Assembly (NCBI GenBank): GCA_021737275.1
Contig: JAIPEE010000003.1
Location: 140,735 to 204,734, forward strand
DNA length: 64,000 nucleotides
From: Desulfobacterales bacterium
Lineage (GTDB): Bacteria; Desulfobacterota; Desulfobacteria; Desulfobacterales; JAIPEE01
Reading direction: 5' to 3'
Part shown: piece after piece, positions 53,123 through 62,310 of the stretch
How positions within the stretch are numbered: the first letter of the stretch is position 1
Layout of the letters: each line of letters begins with the position of its first letter
Position numbers and translations under genes: made by a program
The notes under the pieces: model-generated
Told to the model about the DNA's origin: nothing
The model's database searches: none
Seen by the model: the letters and a program-made list of their open reading frames with translations, nothing else

Positions 53123-53752
53123 TTAATCCCCGGGTATAAGGCTTCTTGCCAGTTCAACAGCTCCCGGTGCATCGGCACTATAACCATCTGCGCTGATTTT
53201 ATCTGCATACGCCTGGGTAACCGGGGCACCGCCAATAACCATTTTTGTTGGAAGACCGGCATCCTTGATAAGCTTTACCGCTTCTTCCATGGCCGGCATG
53301 GTTGTCGTCAAAAGCGCTGACATGGCAACCAGCTCTGCACTGTTTTCTTTTGCTGCATCAAAAAATGCCTGCGGTTCAACATCAACACCCAGATCAATAA
53401 TTGTAAAACCGGCGCCTTCCAACATCATGGCAACAAGGTTCTTTCCAATATCGTGAAGGTCACCCTTTACGGTTCCTATAATAACCGTACCTCTCGGTTT
53501 TGTATCTGAATCGGCCAGAAGTGGCCGAATGACTTCGAGTCCGGCTTTCATGGTCTGGGCCGCCATCAGCATTTCAGGAACAAAAAGCAGGCCCTCACCA
53601 AATTTTTTACCGACTTCATCCATGGCCCCGATCAGGCCGTTATCTAAAATTTCCGAGATATCCGTACCGGCATCAACTTCAGCCTGAACCAGATTAACAA
53701 TTTCCGTATCTCTAAATTCATTTATTGCATTAAAAATATCCTGTACTGACAT
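53123..53752 (-). CDS. Corrinoid protein (MttC/MtbC-like), methyl carrier
   Basis: A 209-residue B12 protein. Residues 1-85 are the helical methionine-synthase-type cap domain (EILDNGLIGAMDEVGKKF); residues 88-209 are the cobalamin-binding domain with KGDLHDIGKN, giving DxHxxG and the axial His near residue 103, then VDVEPQAF and GGAPVT. It accepts a methyl group from an MttB-type enzyme and hands it to tetrahydrofolate or CoM via another enzyme, not present here. AGGAGG precedes the start. It lies right after two MttB homologues. Confidence 0.93.
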   Translation of the reverse strand: MSVQDIFNAINEFRDTEIVNLVQAEVDAGTDISEILDNGLIGAMDEVGKKFGEGLLFVPEMLMAAQTMKAGLEVIRPLLADSDTKPRGTVIIGTVKGDLHDIGKNLVAMMLEGAGFTIIDLGVDVEPQAFFDAAKENSAELVAMSALLTTTMPAMEEAVKLIKDAGLPTKMVIGGAPVTQAYADKISADGYSADAPGAVELARSLIPGD

Positions 53753-53843
53753 ACGCCCTCCTCATTATATATTATTTTTCAGCATCTGTTTCAGTTTTCT
53801 GAAACAGACACTTGTTTAAGAAATTTTAACCAACCGGGGTGGA

Positions 53844-55277
53844 TTATGAATTTTGTTCCGCCCGCTTTTGTATCTTATCCAGCTCTCCGTTCTGATCATC
53901 CGTAAACGGCATCGGTTCATAATTATTTAAAAGATCCGCTACCTTTTCCGCTGCCTCTTCCATAAGGGGTTTTTTACCTGCAGCTATCCAGTTTTCGTAA
54001 GAATCATGCATGCCGAAATCACTGACATACCATTCTCCACTGCGAATTGCTTTTGCTGTAGACATCTCCATCAGATAATTGCCGCCGGGCCCGGTTTTAG
54101 CAATAACATCCTCAAGCCAGTTATCATCATCCGTTACAACACCCCGGCGCGCATGTTTGCTGAGTCTGAATATTTCGATATCAATTATCATCTGCTCAAG
54201 GCTCATTACCATGGAACCGCCCAGCAGCCCCGGCGCTATCATAATATCCGGCCAGGATAATGTGGGCAAAATACCATTTAATGCCCTTTCGTAACCGGCC
54301 TGAATTGAAGGTTCATATTGATCTGTATTATAGGCTGTGCCTTCAACAGGCAGCCCGTAATAACGCCCCATCTCAACCTGTGCCGAGCTCATGATCGAGT
54401 TTTCTATGGCACCGGCATATAAACGGCCTGTTCGCGGATCCATAATGGATAAAATGGGTGCATACAAAACCGGCAACCCCGGCGATGCAGCCTGCAACAG
54501 GCAGATCATGGCCATCACCTCACTGTTTCCCTGAACAATAGTAGAGACCATACTGCCCGGAGATGTTGCACCCATGAGCATCATGGGCATAATCGCAACC
54601 GGTATATCCCATCCCAAAAGCTCAAGATATGCATCTGTATATTGCTCATCAATCATCAGCGGTGACTGGGGACATAGCAGAAAGGAAAACGGATGATGCT
54701 TTTTAATTGCTTCCTTATCGCCAAATATAACCTGAAGCACTTCCAGCAGCCATAGCGCCTTATCGGCTGTATCAAACGGATCCTGAACATGTTTGGAAAA
54801 ATTGCCAAACAGATACCGGAGATGATTTACATAATTTCCGACTGTGTCCTCTTTGTCTGTTGCCTCACACAAACCCCAGTACATACCAAAGTCATCAATG
54901 GCATCACCAATTCGGGTTCCTTCAAGCCAGTCATTAAACGTTGAAGGACGACGCTCACCGGTTTTCCGGTCAATAATCACTGAAGCCTCACCATCCATGC
55001 AAAGCACACAGTTACCGTTATTCATTTTAAGATCCGCACCGGATCTCCTGGCACCCAGCGTTAAATCTCTGGGAACCTGCTTTAAAGATGACTCAACCAG
55101 GTCCGGCGATATTTTTACGATATGTGTGTTTTCGTCAACATCGGCACCGGCTTTTTTCAAAAAAGCCCGCCCCTTTGCCGTATCCACCTTGACACCCACG
55201 TGGGATAACACGTAAAGCGTCCGCTCATGTATTTTGTCACACTCTTCTTTTGATAAAACCTGCAAATGTGTTTTCAT
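53844..55277 (-). CDS. MttB-superfamily methyltransferase, non-pyrrolysine
   Basis: A 477-residue full-length MttB homologue with an uninterrupted frame, so no pyrrolysine UAG. N-terminus LSKEECDKIHERTLYVLSHV, middle MLMGATSPGSMVSTIVQGNS near residue 235, and a C-terminal EYG-type helical tail. Catalyses amine demethylation with the neighbouring corrinoid protein in the model for MtgB. Only 18 bases separate it from the next MttB copy. The two proteins are divergent, suggesting different substrates or successive steps. Confidence 0.9.
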   Translation of the reverse strand: MKTHLQVLSKEECDKIHERTLYVLSHVGVKVDTAKGRAFLKKAGADVDENTHIVKISPDLVESSLKQVPRDLTLGARRSGADLKMNNGNCVLCMDGEASVIIDRKTGERRPSTFNDWLEGTRIGDAIDDFGMYWGLCEATDKEDTVGNYVNHLRYLFGNFSKHVQDPFDTADKALWLLEVLQVIFGDKEAIKKHHPFSFLLCPQSPLMIDEQYTDAYLELLGWDIPVAIMPMMLMGATSPGSMVSTIVQGNSEVMAMICLLQAASPGLPVLYAPILSIMDPRTGRLYAGAIENSIMSSAQVEMGRYYGLPVEGTAYNTDQYEPSIQAGYERALNGILPTLSWPDIMIAPGLLGGSMVMSLEQMIIDIEIFRLSKHARRGVVTDDDNWLEDVIAKTGPGGNYLMEMSTAKAIRSGEWYVSDFGMHDSYENWIAAGKKPLMEEAAEKVADLLNNYEPMPFTDDQNGELDKIQKRAEQNS

Positions 55278-55295
55278 GATTTTCCTTACTATATA

Positions 55296-56735
55296 TTAAT
55301 GAGACAATGCCTCATCAGCCTTTCTTTGAATTTCTTCCAGCTTGCCGATTACATCATCCGGCAGCGGGTTTTTCTGCGGCCCGGCAAGGATCTCTTTAAC
55401 TTTTTCACGGGCCTTACCGTAGATGTTGGGATTTCCCAGCTCCGCCCACTGTTCAAAGGTATTTCTGTCGCACAGTTCCGGCTGGAAAAATTCATCACTG
55501 CGGCACTCTTTCATCGTGCTTGGCTGCATCAGGAAATGCCCGCCGGCACCTACCTGAGCTACATCATTATAGTAATCTTTTGCATCGGAAACATTAATGC
55601 CGTCTTTTATTCGCTTGCACATTAACGCAATCTCATTATCAACGATGATTTGCTCCAGTATCAGCAACTGGCTGGCATCCACTTCGCCAATGCCATTGAT
55701 AACATCTACGCCGCTTAGTACTAATGGCAGGGTTCCAAGCGCCTTTTCCATAATAGCCTGCGGACCTGCGACCTTGGCATCGCTCAGACAACCTCCCTGT
55801 GTATTGGGAAGATTGTAAAAATGCGCCATTTCACCCAGTGCGCCATTGATCAGCGTCGTTTCAGGTGCACCCTCAATAAAGGTGCCCAGCCTGAAGTTGG
55901 TAATACCGGCGGCATGCCCATATATAATAGGCGTACCCGGTACGGCCATCTGAAACAGTACAAGAGCTGAAAGGCTTTCAGCATTGGCAACAGCGATATC
56001 ACTGTATAAACTTGCCGGGCCGGTTGAACCGGCAGCCGGCATTGGATAAGGCAGAATCGGAACATGAAATTTCGCCAGTTCCAGATAGGTATCACACATT
56101 TCACCGTCATGGGTTAACGGCGGAATGGTACAATAACATACGGAAAATATTTTTCTCTCCTTAACCGCATCTTCACTTCCCAGAATTGCTGAAAGGCCCT
56201 CAATCATAAACGGTACCTCTTCAGGGCGGTGAAGTTCATTCTGAATATGTTTGGATGAGTTTATGAGTGAAACAAATGAAGGGCGAACTTCATTATAGTT
56301 TCCCTGATCCATATCATCACAATGGACGTTGGGCCATACCACTGTGCCGAGCGGCAGTTCTTCAAAAATCTTCAGACTGGCAATCATATCACTTGTCAGG
56401 GCATTTCGCCGCTCACCGGTTTCAAAATCGATTGCAAATGTTGCCGCACCATCCAATGTATAACCCGTATAGGAAGACGGCATCTGAAAATCAAATTCAG
56501 GATTTCGTGCGCCTAATACAAATGCGTTGGGTGCTGTTGAAAGCGCCTGTGTAACCATCTCCTCAGGTATCAGTGCCACACGGGAATCCTTATCAACTTT
56601 GGCACCATTATCAGCAAGAACCTTAAGCGCCTTGTCACTCATAAACTTGACGCCCACCTCTGATAAAATCTTGATACTGTCTTTATGAATTCTCTGTTTT
56701 TCATCTTCTGAAAGAAAGTTTAATCCTAATTTCAT
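55296..56735 (-). CDS. MttB-superfamily methyltransferase, non-pyrrolysine
   Basis: About 479 residues of the MttB superfamily, uninterrupted frame. N-terminus KLGLNFLSEDEKQRIHKDSI, then YTLDGAATFAIDFETGERRN, AAGSTGPASLYSDIAVAN near residue 235 and VLSGVDVINGIGEVDASQL near 355. ATG 56735 is preferred to ATG 56738 since AAGGAG lies at better spacing. Second of three MttB genes in the window. Acting pair with the corrinoid protein at 53123 is inferred from adjacency. Confidence 0.9.
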   Translation of the reverse strand: MKLGLNFLSEDEKQRIHKDSIKILSEVGVKFMSDKALKVLADNGAKVDKDSRVALIPEEMVTQALSTAPNAFVLGARNPEFDFQMPSSYTGYTLDGAATFAIDFETGERRNALTSDMIASLKIFEELPLGTVVWPNVHCDDMDQGNYNEVRPSFVSLINSSKHIQNELHRPEEVPFMIEGLSAILGSEDAVKERKIFSVCYCTIPPLTHDGEMCDTYLELAKFHVPILPYPMPAAGSTGPASLYSDIAVANAESLSALVLFQMAVPGTPIIYGHAAGITNFRLGTFIEGAPETTLINGALGEMAHFYNLPNTQGGCLSDAKVAGPQAIMEKALGTLPLVLSGVDVINGIGEVDASQLLILEQIIVDNEIALMCKRIKDGINVSDAKDYYNDVAQVGAGGHFLMQPSTMKECRSDEFFQPELCDRNTFEQWAELGNPNIYGKAREKVKEILAGPQKNPLPDDVIGKLEEIQRKADEALSH

Positions 56736-56792
56736 CATTATCTCCTTATATTTTTTATATAATATATTAACGTATTTTGAATCACTAAATCC

Positions 56793-57557
56793 TTACATGG
56801 CTGTGAGTCCCCCATCCACAGAAAGAAGTGTGCCGGTAATAAAGCTCGCATCATCAGAAGCCAGAAAGAGTACAGCCCGTGCTACCTCTTCCGGTTTACC
56901 GATTCTATTCATGGGATGATATTTAGCCATTTCATTTTTGTATTTATCAAGAGGCTTTCCATATACACCTGCTTCGTAAACCGTCATCTGTGTATCAATC
57001 TCTCCACAACAAATTGCATTGGCCCTGATATTTTCAGTAGCATAATCAATGGCAATTGATTTGGTAAGCAAGGCAACACCACCTTTTGAAGCACAGTATG
57101 AAGCGGCATCGATATCACCAACAATACCGGCGCATGACGAATTATTCACAATCACACCACCGCCCTGTTTTCTCATCTGACAAATGGCATATTTGGAACC
57201 TAAAAAAACACTTTTTAAATTAATACTGATGGTACGCTCCCACTCATCTATGGATACTTCATGAATTTTACCTTTAATAAAAATACCGGCATTGTTGAAA
57301 ATGACATCCAGTTTTCCGAAATGAGATACGGTTTCACCAATCATATTTATTACATCTTTTTCAGAAGAGACATCGCCCTTAATAAACAGAACATCGTACC
57401 CGGCTTCTTTCATGAGTTTTAGAGCTTTACGTCCATTTTCTTCCGAAATATCAGAAAACATGACGTTTGCTCCTTCTTCAGCAAAAGCTTTCACAGATGC
57501 CAGACCAATTCCGGAAGCACCACCTGTTACGAGAACAGCTTTATCTTTAAATCTCAT
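56793..57557 (-). CDS. Short-chain dehydrogenase/reductase (SDR)
   Basis: A 254-residue classical SDR. Cofactor site VTGGASGIGLAS near residue 12, an NNAG motif in IFNNAGIF near 88, and catalytic Ser, Tyr and Lys in NNSSCAG and YCASKGG (YxxxK) near residues 138-160; C-terminal SVDGGLTA. The NAD(P) preference is suggested by an Asp in MFSDISEE. Start ATG 57557 preferred because AGGAG is then 6 bases away. It may oxidise an alcohol formed from the demethylated amine skeleton; inference from the operon. Confidence 0.88.
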   Translation of the reverse strand: MRFKDKAVLVTGGASGIGLASVKAFAEEGANVMFSDISEENGRKALKLMKEAGYDVLFIKGDVSSEKDVINMIGETVSHFGKLDVIFNNAGIFIKGKIHEVSIDEWERTISINLKSVFLGSKYAICQMRKQGGGVIVNNSSCAGIVGDIDAASYCASKGGVALLTKSIAIDYATENIRANAICCGEIDTQMTVYEAGVYGKPLDKYKNEMAKYHPMNRIGKPEEVARAVLFLASDDASFITGTLLSVDGGLTAM

Positions 57558-57635
57558 TTTCATCTCCTGTGCTTTCGTATCATCTGTTTAAACTGAACTT
57601 TAAGATATATCTTCAGGGTATTTATCAAAATACGC

Positions 57636-58391
57636 TTATGCGGCTACACCACCGCCATCTATGGTCAGCGCAGTCCCGGTAATAAATCGCGCATCTCCGG
57701 ATGCAAGATAGGCAATAGCCGTAGCAATTTCTTCTGGTGTTGCCAATCGCTTTAAAGGCGCATAATTAACAAGCGCCTGTTCAGCAGCAACCGGATCAGG
57801 TGTATTTTCAATAAAATCTTTCCGGACCATATCCGTATCGACATAACCGGGGCAAACACAGTTCACACGTACATCAGGTGCCAGGTCCAGAGACATTGCG
57901 CGTGTCATATTCACTACGCCGCCTTTAGACGCACAGTAAGCGATCAGTGAAGGATCTCCGATAAGGCCGGCATCTGAAGCGATATTGACGATATTGCCCT
58001 TGCCGGCAAGGAGTGCATCCTGTGCTGCCCGTGAACAAAAGAATGTTCCTTTAAGATTAATGTTCAGTGTCTGATCCCAAATTTTTTCATCTGTTTCTTT
58101 TATATTTGCCTCAAACGCGACACCTGCTGAGTTAACTAAAATATCAAGCCCCCCCAGGTCGGCAATTGCAGCTTTTACAAGTGATTCACACCCTTGTACA
58201 TGACTGACATCACCTGGTGCAGCTACAAGTTGTTCACTCCTACCAAGCTGATTTATTGCACGGTTTGTTGAGTCTTGTGTTCTGCCGTTTACGGCCACAT
58301 GCGCACCTGCCTCTAAAAACAGTTTTGCCGTTGCATATCCAATACCGCGTGAAGAGCCTGTAATTAAAATCTTTTTTCCTGTAAAATTCAT
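57636..58391 (-). CDS. Short-chain dehydrogenase/reductase (SDR), first gene of methylated-amine operon
   Basis: A 251-residue classical SDR: ITGSSRGIGYAT near residue 11, LVNSAGVAFEA near 87, Ser in IVNIASDAG near 138 and YCASKGG near 152; C-terminal TIDGGGVA. An Arg in VAVNGRTQDS after beta-strand 2 suggests NADP(H) use, opposite to its neighbour. AGAGG is 8 bases before the ATG. It is only about 30% similar by eye to the downstream SDR, so the two are not a recent duplicate. Confidence 0.88.
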   Translation of the reverse strand: MNFTGKKILITGSSRGIGYATAKLFLEAGAHVAVNGRTQDSTNRAINQLGRSEQLVAAPGDVSHVQGCESLVKAAIADLGGLDILVNSAGVAFEANIKETDEKIWDQTLNINLKGTFFCSRAAQDALLAGKGNIVNIASDAGLIGDPSLIAYCASKGGVVNMTRAMSLDLAPDVRVNCVCPGYVDTDMVRKDFIENTPDPVAAEQALVNYAPLKRLATPEEIATAIAYLASGDARFITGTALTIDGGGVAA

Positions 58392-58538
58392 CTTATCACC
58401 TCTTATAATATTTTTTTACATCTCTGAAAAAATCTGTTTTTAAAGCTGACGGTATTGAAACTGTAAATAAACATGGCGCCCTCTATTTAGATATTTTGCT
58501 TAAAATAATCTTTATCGCAGCTAATAGTCTTTTTTATC

Positions 58539-58664
58539 TCGAATGTCAACTTATTTTTTCGAATAACAACGGTATAAAAATATTAAACTTCGATTATCAA
58601 ATTTATGTTTATAGTCTTGTATAACAGATTCAACATCCGGCCATGCCCATATTCGATTATCGCA
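58539..58664. promoter_or_regulatory. Phased TCGAwTrwCAA repeats in divergent control region
   Basis: Four related 12-base boxes: TCGAATGTCAAC (58539), TCGAATAACAAC (58559), TCGATTATCAAA (58590) and TCGATTATCGCA (58653). Spacings of 20, 31 and 63 bases are near whole turns of the helix, as for Lrp-family proteins that wrap DNA. The region separates the minus-strand SDR-mtt operon from the plus-strand Lrp gene; it spans 384 bases without another gene. Confidence 0.5.
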
Positions 58665-58775
58665 GTTCAGCACATTTTTTTCGTAGCGTTGTATTATACT
58701 TTATGTTATATGAATTATATTAAACAGATACATGGAGCTCCAGATGTTCCCAATTTAAAAAGCGGTGAGGTGTAC

Positions 58776-59252
58776 ATGAGCCATTCAATTGATTCAACAG
58801 ATCATAAGATTATTGATTTACTTAAGGAAAACGGCAGAATGCCCAATACGGAAATTGCCAAAAAGGTTAATCTTTCCGAGGCAACAGTAAGAAACCGTTT
58901 AAAACACCTCATTGATGAAGAGTATATTCAGGTTGTGGCCATTACAAACCAGGCAAAAATGGGACAGGGCATTGCCGGCAATATAAAGATGAAGGCAGAT
59001 ATAAAAAAGACGGACTCGATTATTGAAGAACTCAAAAAAATCAGGGAACTTGATTATATTGCCCTTACTACCGGCGCATTTGAATTTGAAGCGGACTTTA
59101 CCGTAAAAGATATTATTGAACTGAACGAGCTGATTACGAATAAGATCAACCGGATTGACGGAATAGAATTTACGGAATCGACTATAATCCTGCAATATAT
59201 CCGGGATAATTATAATTGGAAGGACTTAAGGACTTCCCCAAACAAACCGTAA
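58776..59252 (+). CDS. Lrp/AsnC-family transcriptional regulator
   Basis: A 158-residue Lrp/AsnC protein. The N-terminal helix-turn-helix is DHKIIDLLKENGRMPNTEIA with VNLSEATVRNRLKHL near residue 35; the C-terminal RAM ligand domain follows (ALTTGAFEFEADFTVKD). Start ATG 58776, 5 bases after GAGG; the same frame is open further up but has no ribosome site. Divergent from the methylated-amine operon, with a repeat array between, so it most likely controls that operon with a small-molecule ligand. Confidence 0.88.
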   Translation: MSHSIDSTDHKIIDLLKENGRMPNTEIAKKVNLSEATVRNRLKHLIDEEYIQVVAITNQAKMGQGIAGNIKMKADIKKTDSIIEELKKIRELDYIALTTGAFEFEADFTVKDIIELNELITNKINRIDGIEFTESTIILQYIRDNYNWKDLRTSPNKP

Positions 59253-59342
59253 GCTCCTTTTTTCATAAACAAATAAATTTAATTGAAATCTTTTCAATAT
59301 TTATTATAAAGGTTTTTTAACTATTCAGGAGGCAGTTTATTC

Positions 59343-61058
59343 ATGACCAGCGTTGAAAGAATTGAACCACATGGCGGCAAACTTAATAATCTGATTTGTA
59401 CCACTGAGAAAATCAGTGAACTGAAAAAGGTTGCACTTGAACTTGTGGATATTGCGCTTAACGAAAGACAGCAGTGTGACCTTGAACTTCTTGCCACCGG
59501 TGTCTTCTCACCGCTTGATGGTTTTATGACGCAAAAGAATTACAATACCGTTATTGAAGATATGCGCCTTTCAAACGGTATATTATGGCCCGTACCCATC
59601 TGTCTGGATATATCTTCCACAATAGCTGAAAAACTGGAAATCGGCCGCCGGGTCGGCCTCCGCGACCAGGAGGGCTTTCTTCTGGCCATCATGACCATAG
59701 AAGACAAATGGAAAGTAGATAAAAAAAGAGAGGCTGAAAAACTATACGGGACCACTGACACCCATCACCCGGGTGTTTTTTACCTCTTTCACCAGTTGGG
59801 AGACTATTATATTGGTGGAAAAATTGATGTGTTGAGTGTACCGCTTCATTTTGACTTCAAACGATTCAGACAGACACCTGAAGACATAAGAAAAACCTAC
59901 AAGAAAATGGGGTGGAAACGGGTTGTCGGATTTCAGACCCGAAATCCGATACATCGCCCCCAGTTTGAACTTACGATAAAGGCTATGCAGCAGGCAAAAG
60001 CAAACCTTTTGCTGCTGCCCAATACCGGTATGGCCAAACCGGGTGATTTTGACCATTATACCCGTGTAAGGTGTTACCGTGAAGTCACCAGGCATTATCC
60101 GCCGGACTCATTTATCCTGAACCTGTTACCGTTGTCCATGCGGATGGCCGGCCCCCGGGAAGCACTTCTCCATGCAATTATTGCCAAAAACTTCGGCTGC
60201 ACCCATTTTATTATAGGTAATGATCATGCCAGCCCGGGAACGGATCAACATGGCAAACGATTTTATGGTACATATGACGCTCATAATCTTGCTGAAAAAT
60301 TCAGCGAAGAACTGGCGCTGGAAATTATTACCTTTGATGAAATTGTCTATCTGCCGTTTGAAGATGAGCATAGGCCTAAAAATGCAGTACCCCCCGGAAC
60401 ACAAACCATTTCACTTACCGGCTCGGATATCAGGAAACGGATAAAGGCAGGAAAAAATGTTCCTGAATGGGCAACTTTTCCGGAGGTCGTTCGTGAACTT
60501 CGAAAGGGCTACCCCGCTCCGGACGGGCAGGGCTTTACCATCTTCTGCACAGGCCTTTCCGGTGCCGGTAAATCAACCGTTGCAAAGGTGCTTTACTCGC
60601 GCTTTCTTGAACTTGGGGACCGGCCGGTAACACTGCTTGATGGTGATATTGTCCGTCAGAACCTGTCAAGTGAACTGAATTTTTCAAAGGAACATCGCGA
60701 TATCAATGTATTGCGTATCGGGTTTGTCGCCAGTGAAATTACAAAGAACCGCGGTATTGCAATCTGTGCACCAATTGCGCCTTATGAACGAACCAGAAGC
60801 GAAGTAAGAGATACAATAGAAGCATATGGCGGTTTCATTGAAGTGCATGTTGCAACGTCAATTGAAGAGTGTGAAAAAAGGGACCGGAAAGGAATGTATG
60901 CCAAGGCCAGGGCGGGTCAGATAAAAGGCTTTACCGGTATAGATGATCCATATGAAATCCCTGAAAATCCTGAAATCAGGATTGATACCACTGAAATGAG
61001 TCCGGACGAGGCTGCCCAGGAGATTCTTCTTTACCTTGGGCAAAAGGGATATATTTAA
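59343..61058 (+). CDS. Fused ATP sulfurylase-APS kinase (Sat-CysC) with divergent active-site motifs
   Basis: A 571-residue fusion. Residues 1-385 are ATP sulfurylase: FQTRNPIHRPQFELT near residue 200 and IIGNDHASPG near 298. In most ATP sulfurylases these read RNPxHRAH and GRDHAGPG, so the second His is Gln and an Arg is Asn. Residues 395-571 are APS kinase with P-loop GLSGAGKST, LLDGD and the RDRKGMYAKARAG lid. The product would be PAPS, for assimilation or sulfonation, though AMP-forming direction cannot be excluded. AGGAGG precedes the ATG. Confidence 0.85.
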   Translation: MTSVERIEPHGGKLNNLICTTEKISELKKVALELVDIALNERQQCDLELLATGVFSPLDGFMTQKNYNTVIEDMRLSNGILWPVPICLDISSTIAEKLEIGRRVGLRDQEGFLLAIMTIEDKWKVDKKREAEKLYGTTDTHHPGVFYLFHQLGDYYIGGKIDVLSVPLHFDFKRFRQTPEDIRKTYKKMGWKRVVGFQTRNPIHRPQFELTIKAMQQAKANLLLLPNTGMAKPGDFDHYTRVRCYREVTRHYPPDSFILNLLPLSMRMAGPREALLHAIIAKNFGCTHFIIGNDHASPGTDQHGKRFYGTYDAHNLAEKFSEELALEIITFDEIVYLPFEDEHRPKNAVPPGTQTISLTGSDIRKRIKAGKNVPEWATFPEVVRELRKGYPAPDGQGFTIFCTGLSGAGKSTVAKVLYSRFLELGDRPVTLLDGDIVRQNLSSELNFSKEHRDINVLRIGFVASEITKNRGIAICAPIAPYERTRSEVRDTIEAYGGFIEVHVATSIEECEKRDRKGMYAKARAGQIKGFTGIDDPYEIPENPEIRIDTTEMSPDEAAQEILLYLGQKGYI

Positions 61059-61069
61059 GTCATTTTTAT

Positions 61070-61101
61070 AGCCGGAATCATGATACAGCGTGGTTCCGGT
61101 T
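61070..61101 (+). terminator. Terminator-like hairpin after sat-cysC
   Basis: An 11-bp stem, AGCCGGAATCA with TGGTTCCGGTT including two G.T pairs, and a 10-base loop, starting 11 bases after the stop. Only a weak T-run follows, so termination may be partial. Confidence 0.5.
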
Positions 61102-61131
61102 ATATTAACAAACCATTAAAGAAATTAAATA

Positions 61132-62310
61132 ATGCCACCAGTTAAAACCGGACTTGAAATATTTTGTAGCGATCCTTTTAAACAGGTATCAAAAAACAAC
61201 AGAATCGGCCTGTTGTGCAATCCTGCATCTGTTGATCATACCCTTCGTCATGCAAGTAAATTGTTCAGTAAAATATTTTCAGGAAAGCTAACGGCCCTCT
61301 TTTCTCCACAACATGGTTTTTTTTCTGAAAAACAGGATAACATGGTTGAGTCGGGCAGTATAACAGATCCGGCCACAGGGCTGCCTGTTTTCAGCCTTTA
61401 TGGAGATACCCGTGTGCCCACAGAAGAGATGTTTGATTATATCGACACACTTGTTATTGATCTGCAGGATGTCGGCACACGTGTCTATACCTTTATCTAT
61501 ACACTCTCTTACTGCCTTGAGTCCGCAAAAAAATATAATAAAAAAATAATTATACTGGATCGTCCTAATCCGGTTAACGGCATAACGGTTGAAGGAAACT
61601 GTCTGAAACCGGAACTGACATCCTTTGTGGGCCGCTTCCCGATCCCCATGCGCCACGGGTTGACAATCGGCGAAATTGCAAAGCTGTTTAACACTCATTT
61701 CAACATTGGATGCAGCCTTGAAGTAATTCCCATGTCAGGATGGAAAAGAAAAATGGTTTTTTCTGACACAAAACTTCCATGGGTACTGCCGTCTCCCAAT
61801 CTGCCGACCCCATCATCCGCGCTGGTTTATCCCGGTCAGGTAATATGGGAAGGTACGAACGTTTCCGAAGGACGCGGCACTACATTACCGTTTGAACAAT
61901 TTGGCGCACCATTTATTGATCAGAATGCAATTTTAAAAGATATTCACCCTGAAACGCTTGAAGGTGTTACATTAAGAAAAACCGTTTTTGAGCCCACATC
62001 AAACAAATGGGCCGGGCACCCCTGCAATGGTTTTCAGATTCATATTAATAATTTTTCCAGATACGGACCTTACAAGCTTTCCCTTGAATTACTAAGCAGT
62101 ATATACCGGCATCATAAAGACAGGTTTCAATGGAAACAGCCGCCCTATGAGTATGAGCTTGAAAAACTTCCAATAGATTTAATAACCGGGGATGCGGCTG
62201 TACGTGAATGTATTGAAGGCAGTGGCGATATAACCGGCTTAATCAAATCCTGGAATTGTGAATCGGAAAACTTTAAAGAATTAAGCAGCAGGTATTACTT
62301 ATATGAGTGA
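61132..62310 (+). CDS. DUF1343 / NamZ-like exo-beta-N-acetylmuramidase
   Basis: A 392-residue protein of the DUF1343 family. Signature stretches are GLLCNPASVD near residue 27, FSPQHGFF near 63, DLQDVGTRVYTFIYT near 110, LDRPNPVNG near 142 and EGTNVSEGRGTTLPFEQFGAPF near 240. NamZ, in this family, removes MurNAc from the end of peptidoglycan fragments. No signal peptide is visible, so a cytosolic recycling role fits. The start lacks a strong ribosome site. The next gene overlaps by 8 bases. Confidence 0.87.
   Translation: MPPVKTGLEIFCSDPFKQVSKNNRIGLLCNPASVDHTLRHASKLFSKIFSGKLTALFSPQHGFFSEKQDNMVESGSITDPATGLPVFSLYGDTRVPTEEMFDYIDTLVIDLQDVGTRVYTFIYTLSYCLESAKKYNKKIIILDRPNPVNGITVEGNCLKPELTSFVGRFPIPMRHGLTIGEIAKLFNTHFNIGCSLEVIPMSGWKRKMVFSDTKLPWVLPSPNLPTPSSALVYPGQVIWEGTNVSEGRGTTLPFEQFGAPFIDQNAILKDIHPETLEGVTLRKTVFEPTSNKWAGHPCNGFQIHINNFSRYGPYKLSLELLSSIYRHHKDRFQWKQPPYEYELEKLPIDLITGDAAVRECIEGSGDITGLIKSWNCESENFKELSSRYYLYE

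Noticed and set aside
23099..56735. Pyrrolysine-containing MttB
   Set aside because: All three MttB frames are open over the full family length without an in-frame TAG, and no pylBCDS/pylT was seen.
22719..58775. Cobalamin riboswitch before the MttB or corrinoid genes
   Set aside because: I looked for the conserved B12-box and core in the intergenic regions at 22719, 24617 and 58392 and saw none.
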